From Calothrix sp. PCC 6303 (lineage in GTDB: Bacteria; Cyanobacteriota; Cyanobacteriia; Cyanobacteriales; Nostocaceae): a stretch of DNA of 64,000 nt. Positions within the stretch are counted from its first letter, which is position 1, and every line of letters begins with the position of its first letter. The translations under genes were made by a program, and so were the position numbers. The stretch lies in NCBI RefSeq assembly GCF_000317435.1, contig NC_019751.1, positions 6,138,001 to 6,202,000 of the forward strand, in the 5' to 3' direction. Positions 44,793 through 53,628 of this stretch are shown here, piece after piece. The notes below the pieces were generated by a model. It saw only the letters and a program-made list of their open reading frames with translations, was not told where the DNA came from and made no database searches.

Positions 44793-44918
44793 CCCTACAA
44801 GAACTGCCGACAAGGATTGCAGAACATGGGGTGGCAAGTTTTGGGAGTTGAATGACCCCCAAAAGCTGCCTTGTTGAATCCCCATCTACCGGATTCTGAT
44901 TTTTCTGATTTTTCTGAG

Positions 44919-44954
44919 CCTTGCTCAGTACCTTGCTTAGTGCCTTGCTCACTA
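44919..44954. repeat. Tandem repeat, 12 bp x 3
   Basis: CCTTGCTCAGTA, CCTTGCTTAGTG and CCTTGCTCACTA follow one another between trmD and ispF, preceded by two copies of TTTTTCTGA. It is a small tandem repeat with point differences. Confidence 0.6.
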
Positions 44955-45038
44955 CCATCCCCTTTGCGTGTTATTCAAGAAATCGAGAATCTATAATTCT
45001 CCCAATTCAGTAATTACCCATTTCAATTACAAATTCAA

Positions 45039-45521
45039 ATGACTATTCGTATAGGTAATGGTTACGATATCCACCGATTAACGGCAGGAAGGCGCTTAAT
45101 TTTAGGGGGTGTTGAGATTGATCATGAACTGGGTTTACTAGGGCATAGTGACGCGGATGTCCTCACCCACGCCATCATGGATGCGATGCTAGGAGCGTTA
45201 TCTTTGGGTGATATTGGTCATTATTTTCCCCCTACTGATCCAAAATGGGCTGGTGCAGATAGTTTGAAGCTACTGCATCAAGTAAATCAGTTGCTGCTGG
45301 AAAAAGGCTGGAAAATTGGCAATATTGATTCTGTGGTGGTGGCAGAACGTCCGAAGCTGAAACCTCATATTGGCAAAATGTGCGAAAAAATTGCCGCAGT
45401 TTTAGAATTAGAACCGAATCAAGTTGGTGTGAAAGCAACTACGAATGAAAAATTAGATGCTGTGGGACGGGAAGAAGGTATTTGTGCTTATGCTGTAGTT
45501 TTGTTATTTCAAGTACCTTAG
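45039..45521 (+). CDS. ispF: 2-C-methyl-D-erythritol 2,4-cyclodiphosphate synthase
   Basis: 160 residues, standard size. It catalyses cyclisation in the MEP isoprenoid pathway that supplies carotenoids, chlorophyll phytol and hopanoids. Metal ligands are in [11 protein letters not shown] (Asp, His) and [20 protein letters not shown]; the phosphate and ring contacts are in [12 protein letters not shown] and [17 protein letters not shown]. It follows trmD by 246 bp. Confidence 0.96.
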   Translation: MTIRIGNGYDIHRLTAGRRLILGGVEIDHELGLLGHSDADVLTHAIMDAMLGALSLGDIGHYFPPTDPKWAGADSLKLLHQVNQLLLEKGWKIGNIDSVVVAERPKLKPHIGKMCEKIAAVLELEPNQVGVKATTNEKLDAVGREEGICAYAVVLLFQVP

Positions 45522-45563
45522 TTAAATTGTGAAATTAATCAGTTATTGGGGGTATTTTTGCGA

Positions 45564-47360
45564 ATGAATTCGATAAATTTTAATTTTTCAAGAAAAAAAA
45601 TTAGGTTGGTGGGGATTTTAACTTGCTTAGGTTTATGGATCACTCTCTTACTAAATGGGTGTAATTTATCAAATTTCCGAACGGTGGCAGCACAAGCACC
45701 AAGTATGATTGTTGCTGTTTTGGGTGAGCCTTCTACTTTTAATTCGGCTTTGAATGAGTCGGCATATAGTGTTTTTGGCTTTATTTATGACTCGTTGATT
45801 AATACTAATCCCCTAACTGCTAAGTTAGAGCCAGCTTTGGCAGAATCTTGGCAAATTACTGATAATGGACAGCGAATTTTAATTAATCTTCGTCCAAATT
45901 TAAAATGGTCAGATGGTCAGCCAATGACTGCTGATGATATTATTTTTACCTACAATGATATTTATTTAAATCCTAAAATTCCAGCGCCAATTAAGGATGC
46001 TTTGAAGATTGGTGAAAGTGGAAAATTACCATCTGTTAAAAAGATTAGTGACCTTCAGGTAGAATTTAGTGTACCTGAACCTTTTGCCCCATTTATTAAT
46101 TTGGTTGGGGGGATAACTATCTTGCCAAAACATAGTCTGAAGGCTGCAATTGATAAAAAGGATTCTCAGGGAAATTCAGAATTTATCTCAACTTGGACAA
46201 CAGGAACAGATCCGAAGAAGATTGTGGGGAATGGTCCCTATGTGATGGAAAGTTATGTTCCTAGTCAAAGGGTAATTTTTAAACGTAATCCCTATTATTG
46301 GCGCAAAGATGCCCAAGGTAAACCCCAACCCTATATTGAGCGAATTGTTTACCAAATTATTGAATCTACTGATAATCAGTTAGTTAGTTTTCGTTCTGGT
46401 GGTTTGGATAGTTTAGAGGTTTCTCCAGAAGGTTTTAGTTTGCTAAAACGGGAGGAAAAACGAGCTAAATTTACAATTTATGATGGAGGTCCCGATACAG
46501 GGACAACATTTATTACTTTTAATCAAAGTAAAGCTAAAAATCCTAAAGGACAACCATTAGTAGATCCAATTAAATCTAAGTGGTTTAATCAGAAAGAGTT
46601 TAGACAAGCGATCGCATACGCCATCGATCGGGGGACAATTAAGACAAATGCTTTCCGTGGTTTGGGTGTATTCCAAAATTCCTTTGTTTACGAGAGAAGT
46701 CCCTTCTATTTAACTCCAGAGAAAGGATTAAAGGTTTATGACTACAATCCTCAAAAATCTAAGGAAATTTTAACGAAGGCTGGTTTTAAGTATAATTCCC
46801 AAAATCAACTGCTGGATGCAGAGGGAAATCCAGTAAAATTTACGATTCTGACAAATTCTGAAAGAAAAGTCAGAACTGATATGGTAAACCAGATTACGAA
46901 GGATTTAGCCAAAATCGGTATTGAAGCCGATAAGCAAATTCTCAGTTTTAATGCTTATTTGGGCAAACTCAAAGACACCGAAGATTGGGATGCATATATT
47001 GGTGGTTTTGCAGGTGGTGGTTTTGACCCCCATGGTGCTAGTAATATTTGGCGAATTAATGGTGCTTCCCATGCATTTAATTTAGGACAACAACCAGGTA
47101 AACCTAAAAAAGTTGGTTGGGAAGCCTCCGATTGGGAAAAGGAAATTGATAAACTATATGTGAAGGCGGCACAGGAAATAGATGAAAATAAACGGAAGGA
47201 ATTGTATTACGAGTATCAGCGGATTGCTTCGGAACAGTTACCGTTTATCCATTTAGTGGAAAGACTTGACTTGCAAGCAGTACGCGATCGCTTCCAAGGA
47301 ATAAAGTATACTGCTCTAGGTGGTGCCTTCTGGAATATACATGAATTGAAGATTGATTAG
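45564..47360 (+). CDS. ABC transporter solute-binding lipoprotein (peptide/nickel family 5)
   Basis: 598 residues from the ATG at 45564; an upstream TTG frame start adds only six residues. A basic start, a hydrophobic stretch and LLNGC give a lipoprotein signal with the modified Cys at about residue 34. The SBP_bac_5 domain follows: LGEPSTFNSALNESAYSVFG, ESWQITDNGQRILINLRPNL, KWSDGQPMTADDIIFTYNDI, GNGPYVMESYVPSQRVIFKR and REFRQAIAYAIDRG-type text at KEFRQAIAYAIDRGTIKTNA. It probably captures oligopeptides or similar solutes for an ABC importer. No permease or ATPase gene is adjacent. Confidence 0.93.
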   Translation: MNSINFNFSRKKIRLVGILTCLGLWITLLLNGCNLSNFRTVAAQAPSMIVAVLGEPSTFNSALNESAYSVFGFIYDSLINTNPLTAKLEPALAESWQITDNGQRILINLRPNLKWSDGQPMTADDIIFTYNDIYLNPKIPAPIKDALKIGESGKLPSVKKISDLQVEFSVPEPFAPFINLVGGITILPKHSLKAAIDKKDSQGNSEFISTWTTGTDPKKIVGNGPYVMESYVPSQRVIFKRNPYYWRKDAQGKPQPYIERIVYQIIESTDNQLVSFRSGGLDSLEVSPEGFSLLKREEKRAKFTIYDGGPDTGTTFITFNQSKAKNPKGQPLVDPIKSKWFNQKEFRQAIAYAIDRGTIKTNAFRGLGVFQNSFVYERSPFYLTPEKGLKVYDYNPQKSKEILTKAGFKYNSQNQLLDAEGNPVKFTILTNSERKVRTDMVNQITKDLAKIGIEADKQILSFNAYLGKLKDTEDWDAYIGGFAGGGFDPHGASNIWRINGASHAFNLGQQPGKPKKVGWEASDWEKEIDKLYVKAAQEIDENKRKELYYEYQRIASEQLPFIHLVERLDLQAVRDRFQGIKYTALGGAFWNIHELKID

Positions 47361-47378
47361 TGTTAATAAATCTAGGGT

Positions 47379-47460
47379 CAAAGAGGAGGCAGGGAGTAGG
47401 GGAGCAGAAGCAGGGGAGGCAGGGGAGGCAAGGGGAGTAGGGGAAGCAGAAGCAAGGGAG
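47379..47460. repeat. Purine-rich GGGGAGGCAGG-type repeat
   Basis: Irregular units such as GGAGCAGAAGCAGGGGAGG and GGGGAGTAGGGGAAGCAGAA lie between the solute-binding gene and larB. A related tract forms the 3' end of trmD (44740-44788). On the other strand it is C/T-rich (CCCTCCCTCTCTCC-like, also near 13280). Such tracts are common intergenic repeats in Nostocales. Confidence 0.65.
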
Positions 47461-47532
47461 TTTTCCAAAACCCAATTTTCTGATCCTTATAAGTTGATTA
47501 TCTCTCAAAGACCCTAGCAAGGTAAATAATAA

Positions 47533-48327
47533 ATGACCAATCCAGACAAACTGCGATCGCTTCTTCAATCTATTGCTGATGGTACCGTTTCCCCAGATAC
47601 TGCCTTCGAGAAACTCAAAAACCTCGATTATGAATCGGTGGGGGATTTTGCCAAGATTGATAACCACCGAGAATTACGTACTGGTTTTCCTGAAGTCATT
47701 TGGGGACAAGACAAAACCCCCGCGCAAATTATCCAAATCATGCAGGTAATGCAACAAAAAAATCCTGTGGTGATGGCAACACGGATTTCCCAAGAGGTAT
47801 ATAACTTACTAGAACTAAAAATTCCCAATTTACAATACTTCAAACTAGCCAGAATTTGCGCCTTAGTCCCTCCAAATAATCAACCGAAATATCACGGAAT
47901 CATAAGTATAATTTCAGCAGGGACAGCCGACTTGCCCATCGCCGAAGAAGCTGCTGTCACTGCCGAACTCTGTGGTTTTCACGTCCAAAGACTTTGGGAT
48001 GTGGGTGTAGCCGGGATTCATCGCTTACTCAACAACCGTCACGTAATCGAATCCGCATCTGTACTGATAGTAGTTGCGGGCATGGAAGGTGCGCTTCCTA
48101 GCGTCGTTGCCGGATTAGCAAATTGTCCCGTGATTGCTGTACCCACCAGCATTGGTTATGGTGCCAGTTTTGGCGGACTTTCAGCTTTGTTGACAATGTT
48201 GAACTCATGTGCAACAGGGATTGGAGTTGTGAACATTGATAACGGCTTTGGTGCTGCAATTTTAGCCGGACAAATTTTACGAACTGCCGCAAAATTGCGG
48301 TTGGCATCCCCAGAAATACAGAGTTAA
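47533..48327 (+). CDS. larB: LarB, pyridinium-3,5-biscarboxylic acid mononucleotide synthase
   Basis: 264 residues. It carboxylates and hydrolyses NaAD in the first step of nickel-pincer nucleotide (lactate racemase cofactor) synthesis. Signatures: PDKLRSLLQSIADGTVSPDT, FPEVIWGQDKTPAQIIQIM and the AIR-carboxylase-like core IISAGTADLPIAEEAAVTAE, VVAGMEGALPSVVAGLANCP and IGYGASFGGLSALLTMLNSC. LarC and LarE genes are not in this window. It probably ends at the palindromic terminator 48613-48639. Confidence 0.93.
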   Translation: MTNPDKLRSLLQSIADGTVSPDTAFEKLKNLDYESVGDFAKIDNHRELRTGFPEVIWGQDKTPAQIIQIMQVMQQKNPVVMATRISQEVYNLLELKIPNLQYFKLARICALVPPNNQPKYHGIISIISAGTADLPIAEEAAVTAELCGFHVQRLWDVGVAGIHRLLNNRHVIESASVLIVVAGMEGALPSVVAGLANCPVIAVPTSIGYGASFGGLSALLTMLNSCATGIGVVNIDNGFGAAILAGQILRTAAKLRLASPEIQS

Positions 48328-48359
48328 GACTGTGGTAATAATACATCCACAACTTAAAA

Positions 48360-48488
48360 ATGTCTAAATTAAAAATGTCTAAGTTAAAAATGACACCTTT
48401 TATCAGCAAATATTGGTTTACTTTCGCAGCATTTACAGTCAGCTTTTTGTTAACAGTTTTGATTTCACCCGAAACGATGGGAGGGTAA
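48360..48488 (+). CDS. Possible small single-span membrane protein
   Basis: 42 codons: MSKLKMSKLKMTPFISKYWF then TFAAFTVSFLLTVLISPETM and GG. A basic N-terminus and one hydrophobic helix look like a real miniprotein. A 15-bp tandem repeat at 48340-48385 creates the repeated MSKLK start, and three in-frame ATGs (48360, 48375, 48390) are possible; the third avoids the repeat. It lies 32 bp after larB and before the palindromic terminator, so it would be cotranscribed. No homology is recognised. Confidence 0.35.
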   Translation: MSKLKMSKLKMTPFISKYWFTFAAFTVSFLLTVLISPETMGG

Positions 48489-48612
48489 TCAATTAATTGT
48501 TATCGGGTTGTTGATCAATTTTAAATGTAGAGATCCGATATATCGCGTCTCTCTTCCAGAATTCAGAATAGACATCTGTTGGAAATTAATTACGTTTTAC
48601 CCATAAACCTTC

Positions 48613-48639
48613 TAGAGACGTAGCAATGCTACGTCTCTA
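48613..48639 (+). terminator. Palindromic repeat acting as terminator after larB
   Basis: TAGAGACGTAGC-aat-GCTACGTCTCTA, a 12-bp stem with 3-nt loop, followed on the plus strand by CGTTTTTTT. It is the same repeat family as 33113-33145. The T-tract makes it a good intrinsic terminator for the rightward transcript. Confidence 0.75.
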
Positions 48640-48772
48640 CGTTTTTTTCACCAGATATCTAAAAAATCACCTCTCTAGCAGTTTTCCGAAACTGTATAAT
48701 ATTCATTCTCCACAAATAAAATAACACCGCTATCATAATTGACTATCAACGATCACCAACCCAAAAATCAGT

Positions 48773-50449
48773 ATGGCTTCTGCACCTAAATTGCTGACAG
48801 ATCCATTTTTGCAGCTACCGACACTGAACAGCATCAACGTAGTCTGGTTTACCGAATTTATCGGCGTTCAACATCTTGTTACCTATGGTGAAAACCTTGC
48901 AAAAAAAGCTGTTGCTACTACAGTTAAACTCAGCCGTACCCGTGAAGATCAAAAGTCACGAGTAGCAAATCAATCTGAAGATGGGCAGGTTTACAAAGAA
49001 ATCTTTCAGCGTGATATTTGGCGACATGAAGCCCTGATTAGTAATTTAACCCCAGGAATACGCATCAATTACCAAGTGACAAGCATCCGTGAAGATGGGG
49101 AGAGTGTGAGTAGCGATATATTCACCTTAGCAGCAGCACCGAATCCGGGAGTACCAAAGCGGATTTTATTAACTTCCGATCATCAGATTAAACCGATGGT
49201 TGCGGCAAATCTGCAAAAAGTTGTAGAAACTGTGGGACAAGTGGATGCAGTGTGGTTTGCAGGGGACTTAGTTAATATAAGCGATCGCGCTAGCGAATGG
49301 TTTGATGATAATCGGGGGAATGCTTTCTTTCCCTGTTTACAAGGACGGGCAAATTATGAGATGAATCATGATGGTGTCAAGTTGACATACTATGGTGGAG
49401 AAATTATTCAACATGCACCAATGTATACCTGTATCGGCAATCATGAGTTGATGGGTAGATTTAATGGTGATCAAGATAAAGATCAAAATCAAGATCTAAA
49501 TAACGAATTTAATGATACCATTCCCCGCTCTGTCGCTCGTCAACTATACGGTGAAAAATCTATCAAAGATAATTCTTTTAATACTGATACTTACGAAGAA
49601 ATTTTTAGTTTACCCAAAAGCCTCAGCGGTGGAAAAACTTACTATGCAGTCACTTGGGGTGATGTGCGATTGGTAGTACTTTATGCCACAAATATGTGGA
49701 GATCACCCAACACCGATAAAGGAAAAAAAGGAAAATATGCTGAAGCAAGCCAGGATTTAGAAAATCCCGAAAATTGGGGTTACGGGCAAATTATTTACGA
49801 ACCAATTAGCAAAGGCAGCACTCAATATAATTGGCTAGTGGAGGAGTTAAATAATGCTGAGTTTCAGCAAGCAAAGTACAAAGTTGTGATGTTACATCAT
49901 CCACCCCATACATTAGGAGATAACATTGTTCCAGCCTACACCGACCCGGTGCAAGTTATCCAACGAGATGAAAATGACAAAATCAAATCTGTGAGTTATG
50001 AATATCCCAAAGATAACGACTATTTGATGCGGGATGTCATGCCATTATTGGAAACTGCTAAAGTGCAATTAGTATTCTTTGGACATTCCCATCTTTGGAA
50101 CCGCTTCATTAGTTCCAGTGGAATGCACTTTTTAGAAACTTCTAACGTAGGTAATTCCTATGGTGCTGCATTTGGTTCACGTCAACGTGATAATGTCCCT
50201 ACAAAAAACGATGCCACCAATAACGACGATTACGTGGAAATAGGAGATCCGAACGGATTATATCCTGTAGTTCCCACAATCTCACCTTTAGTAGGCGAAG
50301 ATAATCAACCTATACCCTTTATTTCTAGTAACAAGTTCACCGTATTTAGTATTTTTGATACGGGAACCGGTGAAGTTAGTAGTTATCGGTTTGATACTAG
50401 TGAAATTCATGGGGATGTAGTTAAGTTTGATGTATTTAGGTTGACTTAG
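48773..50449 (+). CDS. Metallophosphoesterase (purple acid phosphatase-like)
   Basis: 558 residues. An N-terminal beta domain (1-125, LTDPFLQLPTLNSINVVWFT) resembles the fibronectin-III-like part of purple acid phosphatases. The calcineurin-like core has RILLTSDHQIKP (D-x-H-like), VWFAGDLVN (GD), YTCIGNHELMGRF (GNHE), VVMLHHPPHT and VFFGHSHLWNRF (GHxH). The first motif is SDHQ rather than DxH, still able to bind metal. No signal peptide is evident. The substrate is unknown; phosphate scavenging is possible. Confidence 0.88.
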   Translation: MASAPKLLTDPFLQLPTLNSINVVWFTEFIGVQHLVTYGENLAKKAVATTVKLSRTREDQKSRVANQSEDGQVYKEIFQRDIWRHEALISNLTPGIRINYQVTSIREDGESVSSDIFTLAAAPNPGVPKRILLTSDHQIKPMVAANLQKVVETVGQVDAVWFAGDLVNISDRASEWFDDNRGNAFFPCLQGRANYEMNHDGVKLTYYGGEIIQHAPMYTCIGNHELMGRFNGDQDKDQNQDLNNEFNDTIPRSVARQLYGEKSIKDNSFNTDTYEEIFSLPKSLSGGKTYYAVTWGDVRLVVLYATNMWRSPNTDKGKKGKYAEASQDLENPENWGYGQIIYEPISKGSTQYNWLVEELNNAEFQQAKYKVVMLHHPPHTLGDNIVPAYTDPVQVIQRDENDKIKSVSYEYPKDNDYLMRDVMPLLETAKVQLVFFGHSHLWNRFISSSGMHFLETSNVGNSYGAAFGSRQRDNVPTKNDATNNDDYVEIGDPNGLYPVVPTISPLVGEDNQPIPFISSNKFTVFSIFDTGTGEVSSYRFDTSEIHGDVVKFDVFRLT

Positions 50450-50527
50450 GAACATACAGTTTTTGTGGCATCGACTGGTTCCTAGGCTCTCCCTGAGAAC
50501 CCTGACTTTAAGGCTCTGCTTCTTATC

Positions 50528-50559
50528 CAGAGTTGGAGGTGGATCCGCCTCCAACTCTG
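50528..50559. terminator. Hairpin between the metallophosphoesterase and desaturase genes
   Basis: CAGAGTTGGAGG / CCTCCAACTCTG is a perfect 12-bp stem with an 8-nt loop, between two convergent genes. It has no T-tract, so efficiency as an intrinsic terminator is uncertain. Confidence 0.65.
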
Positions 50560-50621
50560 TATTCCTTGCCATAAAGATAATTTTTCCTACCCACCTACTT
50601 AGTTTGTTGAGTTTGGAATAA

Positions 50622-51533
50622 TTAGGAATCTACTGATGCTTCTATCGCAATTGGCAACTGTGAACATTGAAAGGTTTTATCTTTAGCACGCGCTAGTAGT
50701 TCAGTTTCAGATGGAACTCTCAGCTTTGAGGCTATTCCCAAAAACTGAAGCATTTTAATAAAGCTAAAGGTGGGGTCTGGAAGATAAGCGATTTTTCCAG
50801 AACGAATGGTGATACCATGGCGACTGGATGACTGAAAGGCGTGATGGAGATTATGCCAGCCTTCACCGAGGGTGAGAAATGCCACAAACCAATTATTACG
50901 GCTGAAGTCGTCGGTAATAAATGGTTGTTCACCCACAAGATGAGAAAGAGAATTGACAGTTTGCACCCCGTGAAATAGGAGGGTTGTGCTGAGGAAAAAA
51001 GCGCCGAGATATTCAACACCACCGATGTAATAGGAGATTGCGGCAAGTGCGAGTGTGGGAACAAAGTGTAAACGGTCGATTATTTTTAGTACGCGATCGC
51101 GTTCAACGTCAATTGGTAGTTTAGCAGGAAAGAATCGGGGTGATAACAACCAGCCACCTTGAGAAAAATAAAATCCTTTGATTCCCTGAAGTGGGGTATA
51201 AGGAGAATGAGGATCAAGAGGTAAATCTGCATGTTGGTGATGACTCATGTGGTGTGCTTTCCACCAACTAGGTCCCATTTGTCCTGCTGATGCTGCCACA
51301 ATACAACCTATCCATAGAAATGGAGCAGGTACTTGATAACTTTTGTGAGTGAGTAGTCTATGGTAAATACCAGTTGTTGCTAACATCCGGATTTCATATA
51401 AAAATATGATCCAAACAACAGCACCTAATGATAAGCCAGTAGTTAGAAGGAGTAATGATCCGATATGACTGGCGATAATCAGTATCGGACCAATGATATA
51501 AAGAGCGATTGTGAGTGGGGGGTACTGTCTCAT
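50622..51533 (-). CDS. Fatty acid (acyl-lipid) desaturase, DesC-like
   Basis: 303 residues, four hydrophobic segments, and the three histidine boxes of membrane di-iron desaturases: HRLLTHKS, HHMSHHQHAD and EGWHNLHH. HSPYTPLQGIKGFYFSQGGW and VNSLSHLVGEQPF are also typical of the delta-9 (DesC) branch. It would introduce a cis double bond into membrane lipid acyl chains, with ferredoxin as electron donor. Which position and lipid cannot be read from sequence. The start is clear at MRQYPPLTIALYIIGPIL. Confidence 0.92.
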   Translation of the reverse strand: MRQYPPLTIALYIIGPILIIASHIGSLLLLTTGLSLGAVVWIIFLYEIRMLATTGIYHRLLTHKSYQVPAPFLWIGCIVAASAGQMGPSWWKAHHMSHHQHADLPLDPHSPYTPLQGIKGFYFSQGGWLLSPRFFPAKLPIDVERDRVLKIIDRLHFVPTLALAAISYYIGGVEYLGAFFLSTTLLFHGVQTVNSLSHLVGEQPFITDDFSRNNWFVAFLTLGEGWHNLHHAFQSSSRHGITIRSGKIAYLPDPTFSFIKMLQFLGIASKLRVPSETELLARAKDKTFQCSQLPIAIEASVDS

Positions 51534-51650
51534 TTTGGTTCTGCTGTCCTGAAAAAATGGCTAAAGTACATATGTCGGACAAGGAAAGCAGGTTAACGAC
51601 TTTTGGAAGTCTTTACATCTGACCTAAACGACTTTGAGTTGTACGTTTAA

Positions 51651-52631
51651 CTAAACATACCCATGAATTCTAAACCAATTAATGGCTGCTTTCATCCCAT
51701 TATCTAATGGTGTTTGTGGAAGTCCTAATTCATTGATAGCTTTTGATGGATCGTAATACATTGATTGCTTTGCCATACGTACACCATCAAGGGGAACTGA
51801 TGGTTTTTTACCTAAATTTGCAAGGATTTTTTCGTCAATCCAAGCCACACTAAAAGGTATCCATGCAGGTATAGATTGTTGCGGGGCAGGAATTCCTGTG
51901 ATCTCTGCTAGTTGATCGAGAAATTGTTTTAATGAGAGGTTTTGATGGGCAAGAATATATCTTTCACCCGATTTTCCTTTTTGTAAGGCTAATAAATGAC
52001 CCATGGCTACATCACGCACATCAATAAAATTTAGTCCAGTATCAATGTATACAGGCATTTGCCGACGTAGGAAGCGCAGAATAATGTCTCCGGTGGGGGT
52101 GGGTTTAATATCCCCAGCACCAATTGGACTACTGGGGTTAACAATAACTATTTCTTGGCATTTGGCTGCTTCTAGAGCTTTTTGTTCAGCTAAATATTTA
52201 GATTTTTTGTAATGTCCGACTAATTCTGTGATGGGGCTTTGATAAGTTTCGTTGGTGGTTTTGCTGTTTTTGTTAATCCCAATTGCGGCAACAGAGCTAG
52301 TATAAACTGTGCGTTCAATTCCCGCTTTTTTGGCGGCTGCTAAAATATTTTCGGTACCAGAAACGTTGTTTTGATAAAGTTCTGTTCGATCTTTTTGCCA
52401 GAGGGAATAATGTGCTGCAACATGAAAAAGATATTGACATCCCTGAAGCTGAAGGTAGATATCTGGATCGTTTAAGTCACCTTCTACTAGTTCTATATCC
52501 AGGTTTTTGAGATTATCAAGTTGGCTTTGAGGACGTACTAAAGCCTTAATTTGATAACCTTGTTGCAGTAATAATTGGGTTAGATTTGCACCGATGAAAC
52601 CAGTTCCACCTGTTATAAAGACCTTTGACAT
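51651..52631 (-). CDS. hpnA: NAD-dependent epimerase/dehydratase, HpnA-like
   Basis: 326 residues from MSKVFITGGTGFIGANLTQL, preferred over a 10-residue longer frame because the nucleotide-binding GGTGFIG motif must start the protein. Extended SDR family: VEGDLNDP, FHVAAHYSLW, VYTSSVAAIG, YKKSKYLAEQ (catalytic Tyr-Lys) and GLNFIDVRDVAMGHLLALQ. Strong resemblance to hopanoid-associated sugar epimerase HpnA. Other hopanoid genes are not nearby, so the assignment rests on sequence only. It follows the MAPEG gene by 109 bp on the same strand. Confidence 0.85.
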   Translation of the reverse strand: MSKVFITGGTGFIGANLTQLLLQQGYQIKALVRPQSQLDNLKNLDIELVEGDLNDPDIYLQLQGCQYLFHVAAHYSLWQKDRTELYQNNVSGTENILAAAKKAGIERTVYTSSVAAIGINKNSKTTNETYQSPITELVGHYKKSKYLAEQKALEAAKCQEIVIVNPSSPIGAGDIKPTPTGDIILRFLRRQMPVYIDTGLNFIDVRDVAMGHLLALQKGKSGERYILAHQNLSLKQFLDQLAEITGIPAPQQSIPAWIPFSVAWIDEKILANLGKKPSVPLDGVRMAKQSMYYDPSKAINELGLPQTPLDNGMKAAINWFRIHGYV

Positions 52632-52686
52632 TTGAGATATGTAATTAAATTTATCATTCAATATAAAGAAAGATGCAAATACAAAG

Positions 52687-52710
52687 AGAGACGTGACATG
52701 TCTCGTCTCT
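52687..52710. repeat. Palindromic repeat AGAGACG-tGACATGTCt-CGTCTCT
   Basis: An inverted repeat with an inner palindrome GACATGTC, between hpnA-like and MAPEG genes. It belongs with the TAGAGACGTAGC palindromes at 33113 and 48613 and is closest to the copy at 55497. Confidence 0.65.
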
Positions 52711-52740
52711 ACATTAGTTATTGATATGAAATCTGCTGTA

Positions 52741-53136
52741 TCATGAATATCGCACTAAGCCGAGAATGATGGCAATTAAGGAACCAAGAAGTAACACGAT
52801 GCTACTAAGGAAACTAATGGCAAAACCGATTCCTCGTTTTTCAGCGGCTTGGTAGTATCCCCAAGCATAAGCAATTCTACCCACCAACCAAATCATACCA
52901 ATAACCGCTCCCCACAACTCGCTGACGTAGAAGGAGAATAACCACAAAGCAGGTAGAAAAAAAACTAATTGTTCGAGGGTGTTTTGTTGTACACGCAGTA
53001 CTCTCTCAAAATCCGGATTTCCTGTTGTTTGAGGAACGGGTACATTATATTTAAATCTAGCTCTACCAACATTAATTGTAAAAACAAAGTATGCAAGTAG
53101 TGTTAGAGCAGTGACAAGACTAGTTAAGGGGAACAT
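52741..53136 (-). CDS. MAPEG family membrane protein
   Basis: 131 residues with four membrane helices. Family text: RARFKYNVPVPQTTGNPDFE, then RVLRVQQNTLEQLVFFLPAL and WLVGRIAYAWGYYQAAEKRG, matching membrane-associated eicosanoid/glutathione metabolism proteins. Bacterial members can have glutathione transferase or peroxidase activity; the substrate is unknown. It is same-strand with the hpnA-like gene and probably upstream of it in the transcript. Confidence 0.9.
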   Translation of the reverse strand: MFPLTSLVTALTLLAYFVFTINVGRARFKYNVPVPQTTGNPDFERVLRVQQNTLEQLVFFLPALWLFSFYVSELWGAVIGMIWLVGRIAYAWGYYQAAEKRGIGFAISFLSSIVLLLGSLIAIILGLVRYS

Positions 53137-53310
53137 ATCAGTTATCAGGTATCAGTTATCAGTTATCAGTTAGAATTAGCAATTAAATAATATACATATC
53201 TTGTGGAATGGGCATCTTGCCCGTTAATCTAATTTGTACAGGCAGGATGCCTGTTTCACAAAATAAAAACTTGCATTTGATTTAATCCGCATTCCTTAGA
53301 TGAGTTGTAC

Positions 53311-53628
53311 ATGTCTACATATAACGTGATTTATGAGGTGGTGCGAAAGATTCCTTGGGGAAAAGTCGCAACTTATGGACAGGTGGCTGATTTAGCAATG
53401 TTGTCTGGGAAAGCGCGGTTGGTGGGTTATGCGCTGTACCAAGTGGATGTAAATTCGGATATTCCTTGGCAACGGGTGATTAATGCCAAGGGTGAAATAT
53501 CCAAATCTCCGGCTAGATGTGGGGGTGATGCGTTACAGCGATCGCTTCTGGAGCAGGAAGGGGTAAAGTTCAATAAGGTAGGTAAAGTAAATTTACGAGA
53601 GCATCTTTGGAATGGGGTTGATAGTTAA
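53311..53628 (+). CDS. Alkyltransferase-like protein (MGMT family, no catalytic Cys)
   Basis: 105 residues from the ATG at 53311; a TTG two codons upstream is the other start. The MGMT DNA-binding domain is complete: VRKIPWGKVATYGQVADLAM, then RLVGYALYQVDVNSDIPWQR and VINAKGEISKS. The active-site PCHR of MGMT is PWQR here, so it cannot transfer alkyl groups. Alkyltransferase-like proteins instead bind O6-alkylguanine and hand lesions to nucleotide excision repair. It converges with the DUF3598 gene; stops overlap by 4 bp. Confidence 0.92.
   Translation: MSTYNVIYEVVRKIPWGKVATYGQVADLAMLSGKARLVGYALYQVDVNSDIPWQRVINAKGEISKSPARCGGDALQRSLLEQEGVKFNKVGKVNLREHLWNGVDS

Noticed and set aside
44662-44958. 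98-codon minus-strand frame across the end of trmD
   Set aside because: Its Pro-rich segment is the antisense of the purine-rich repeat; no gene.
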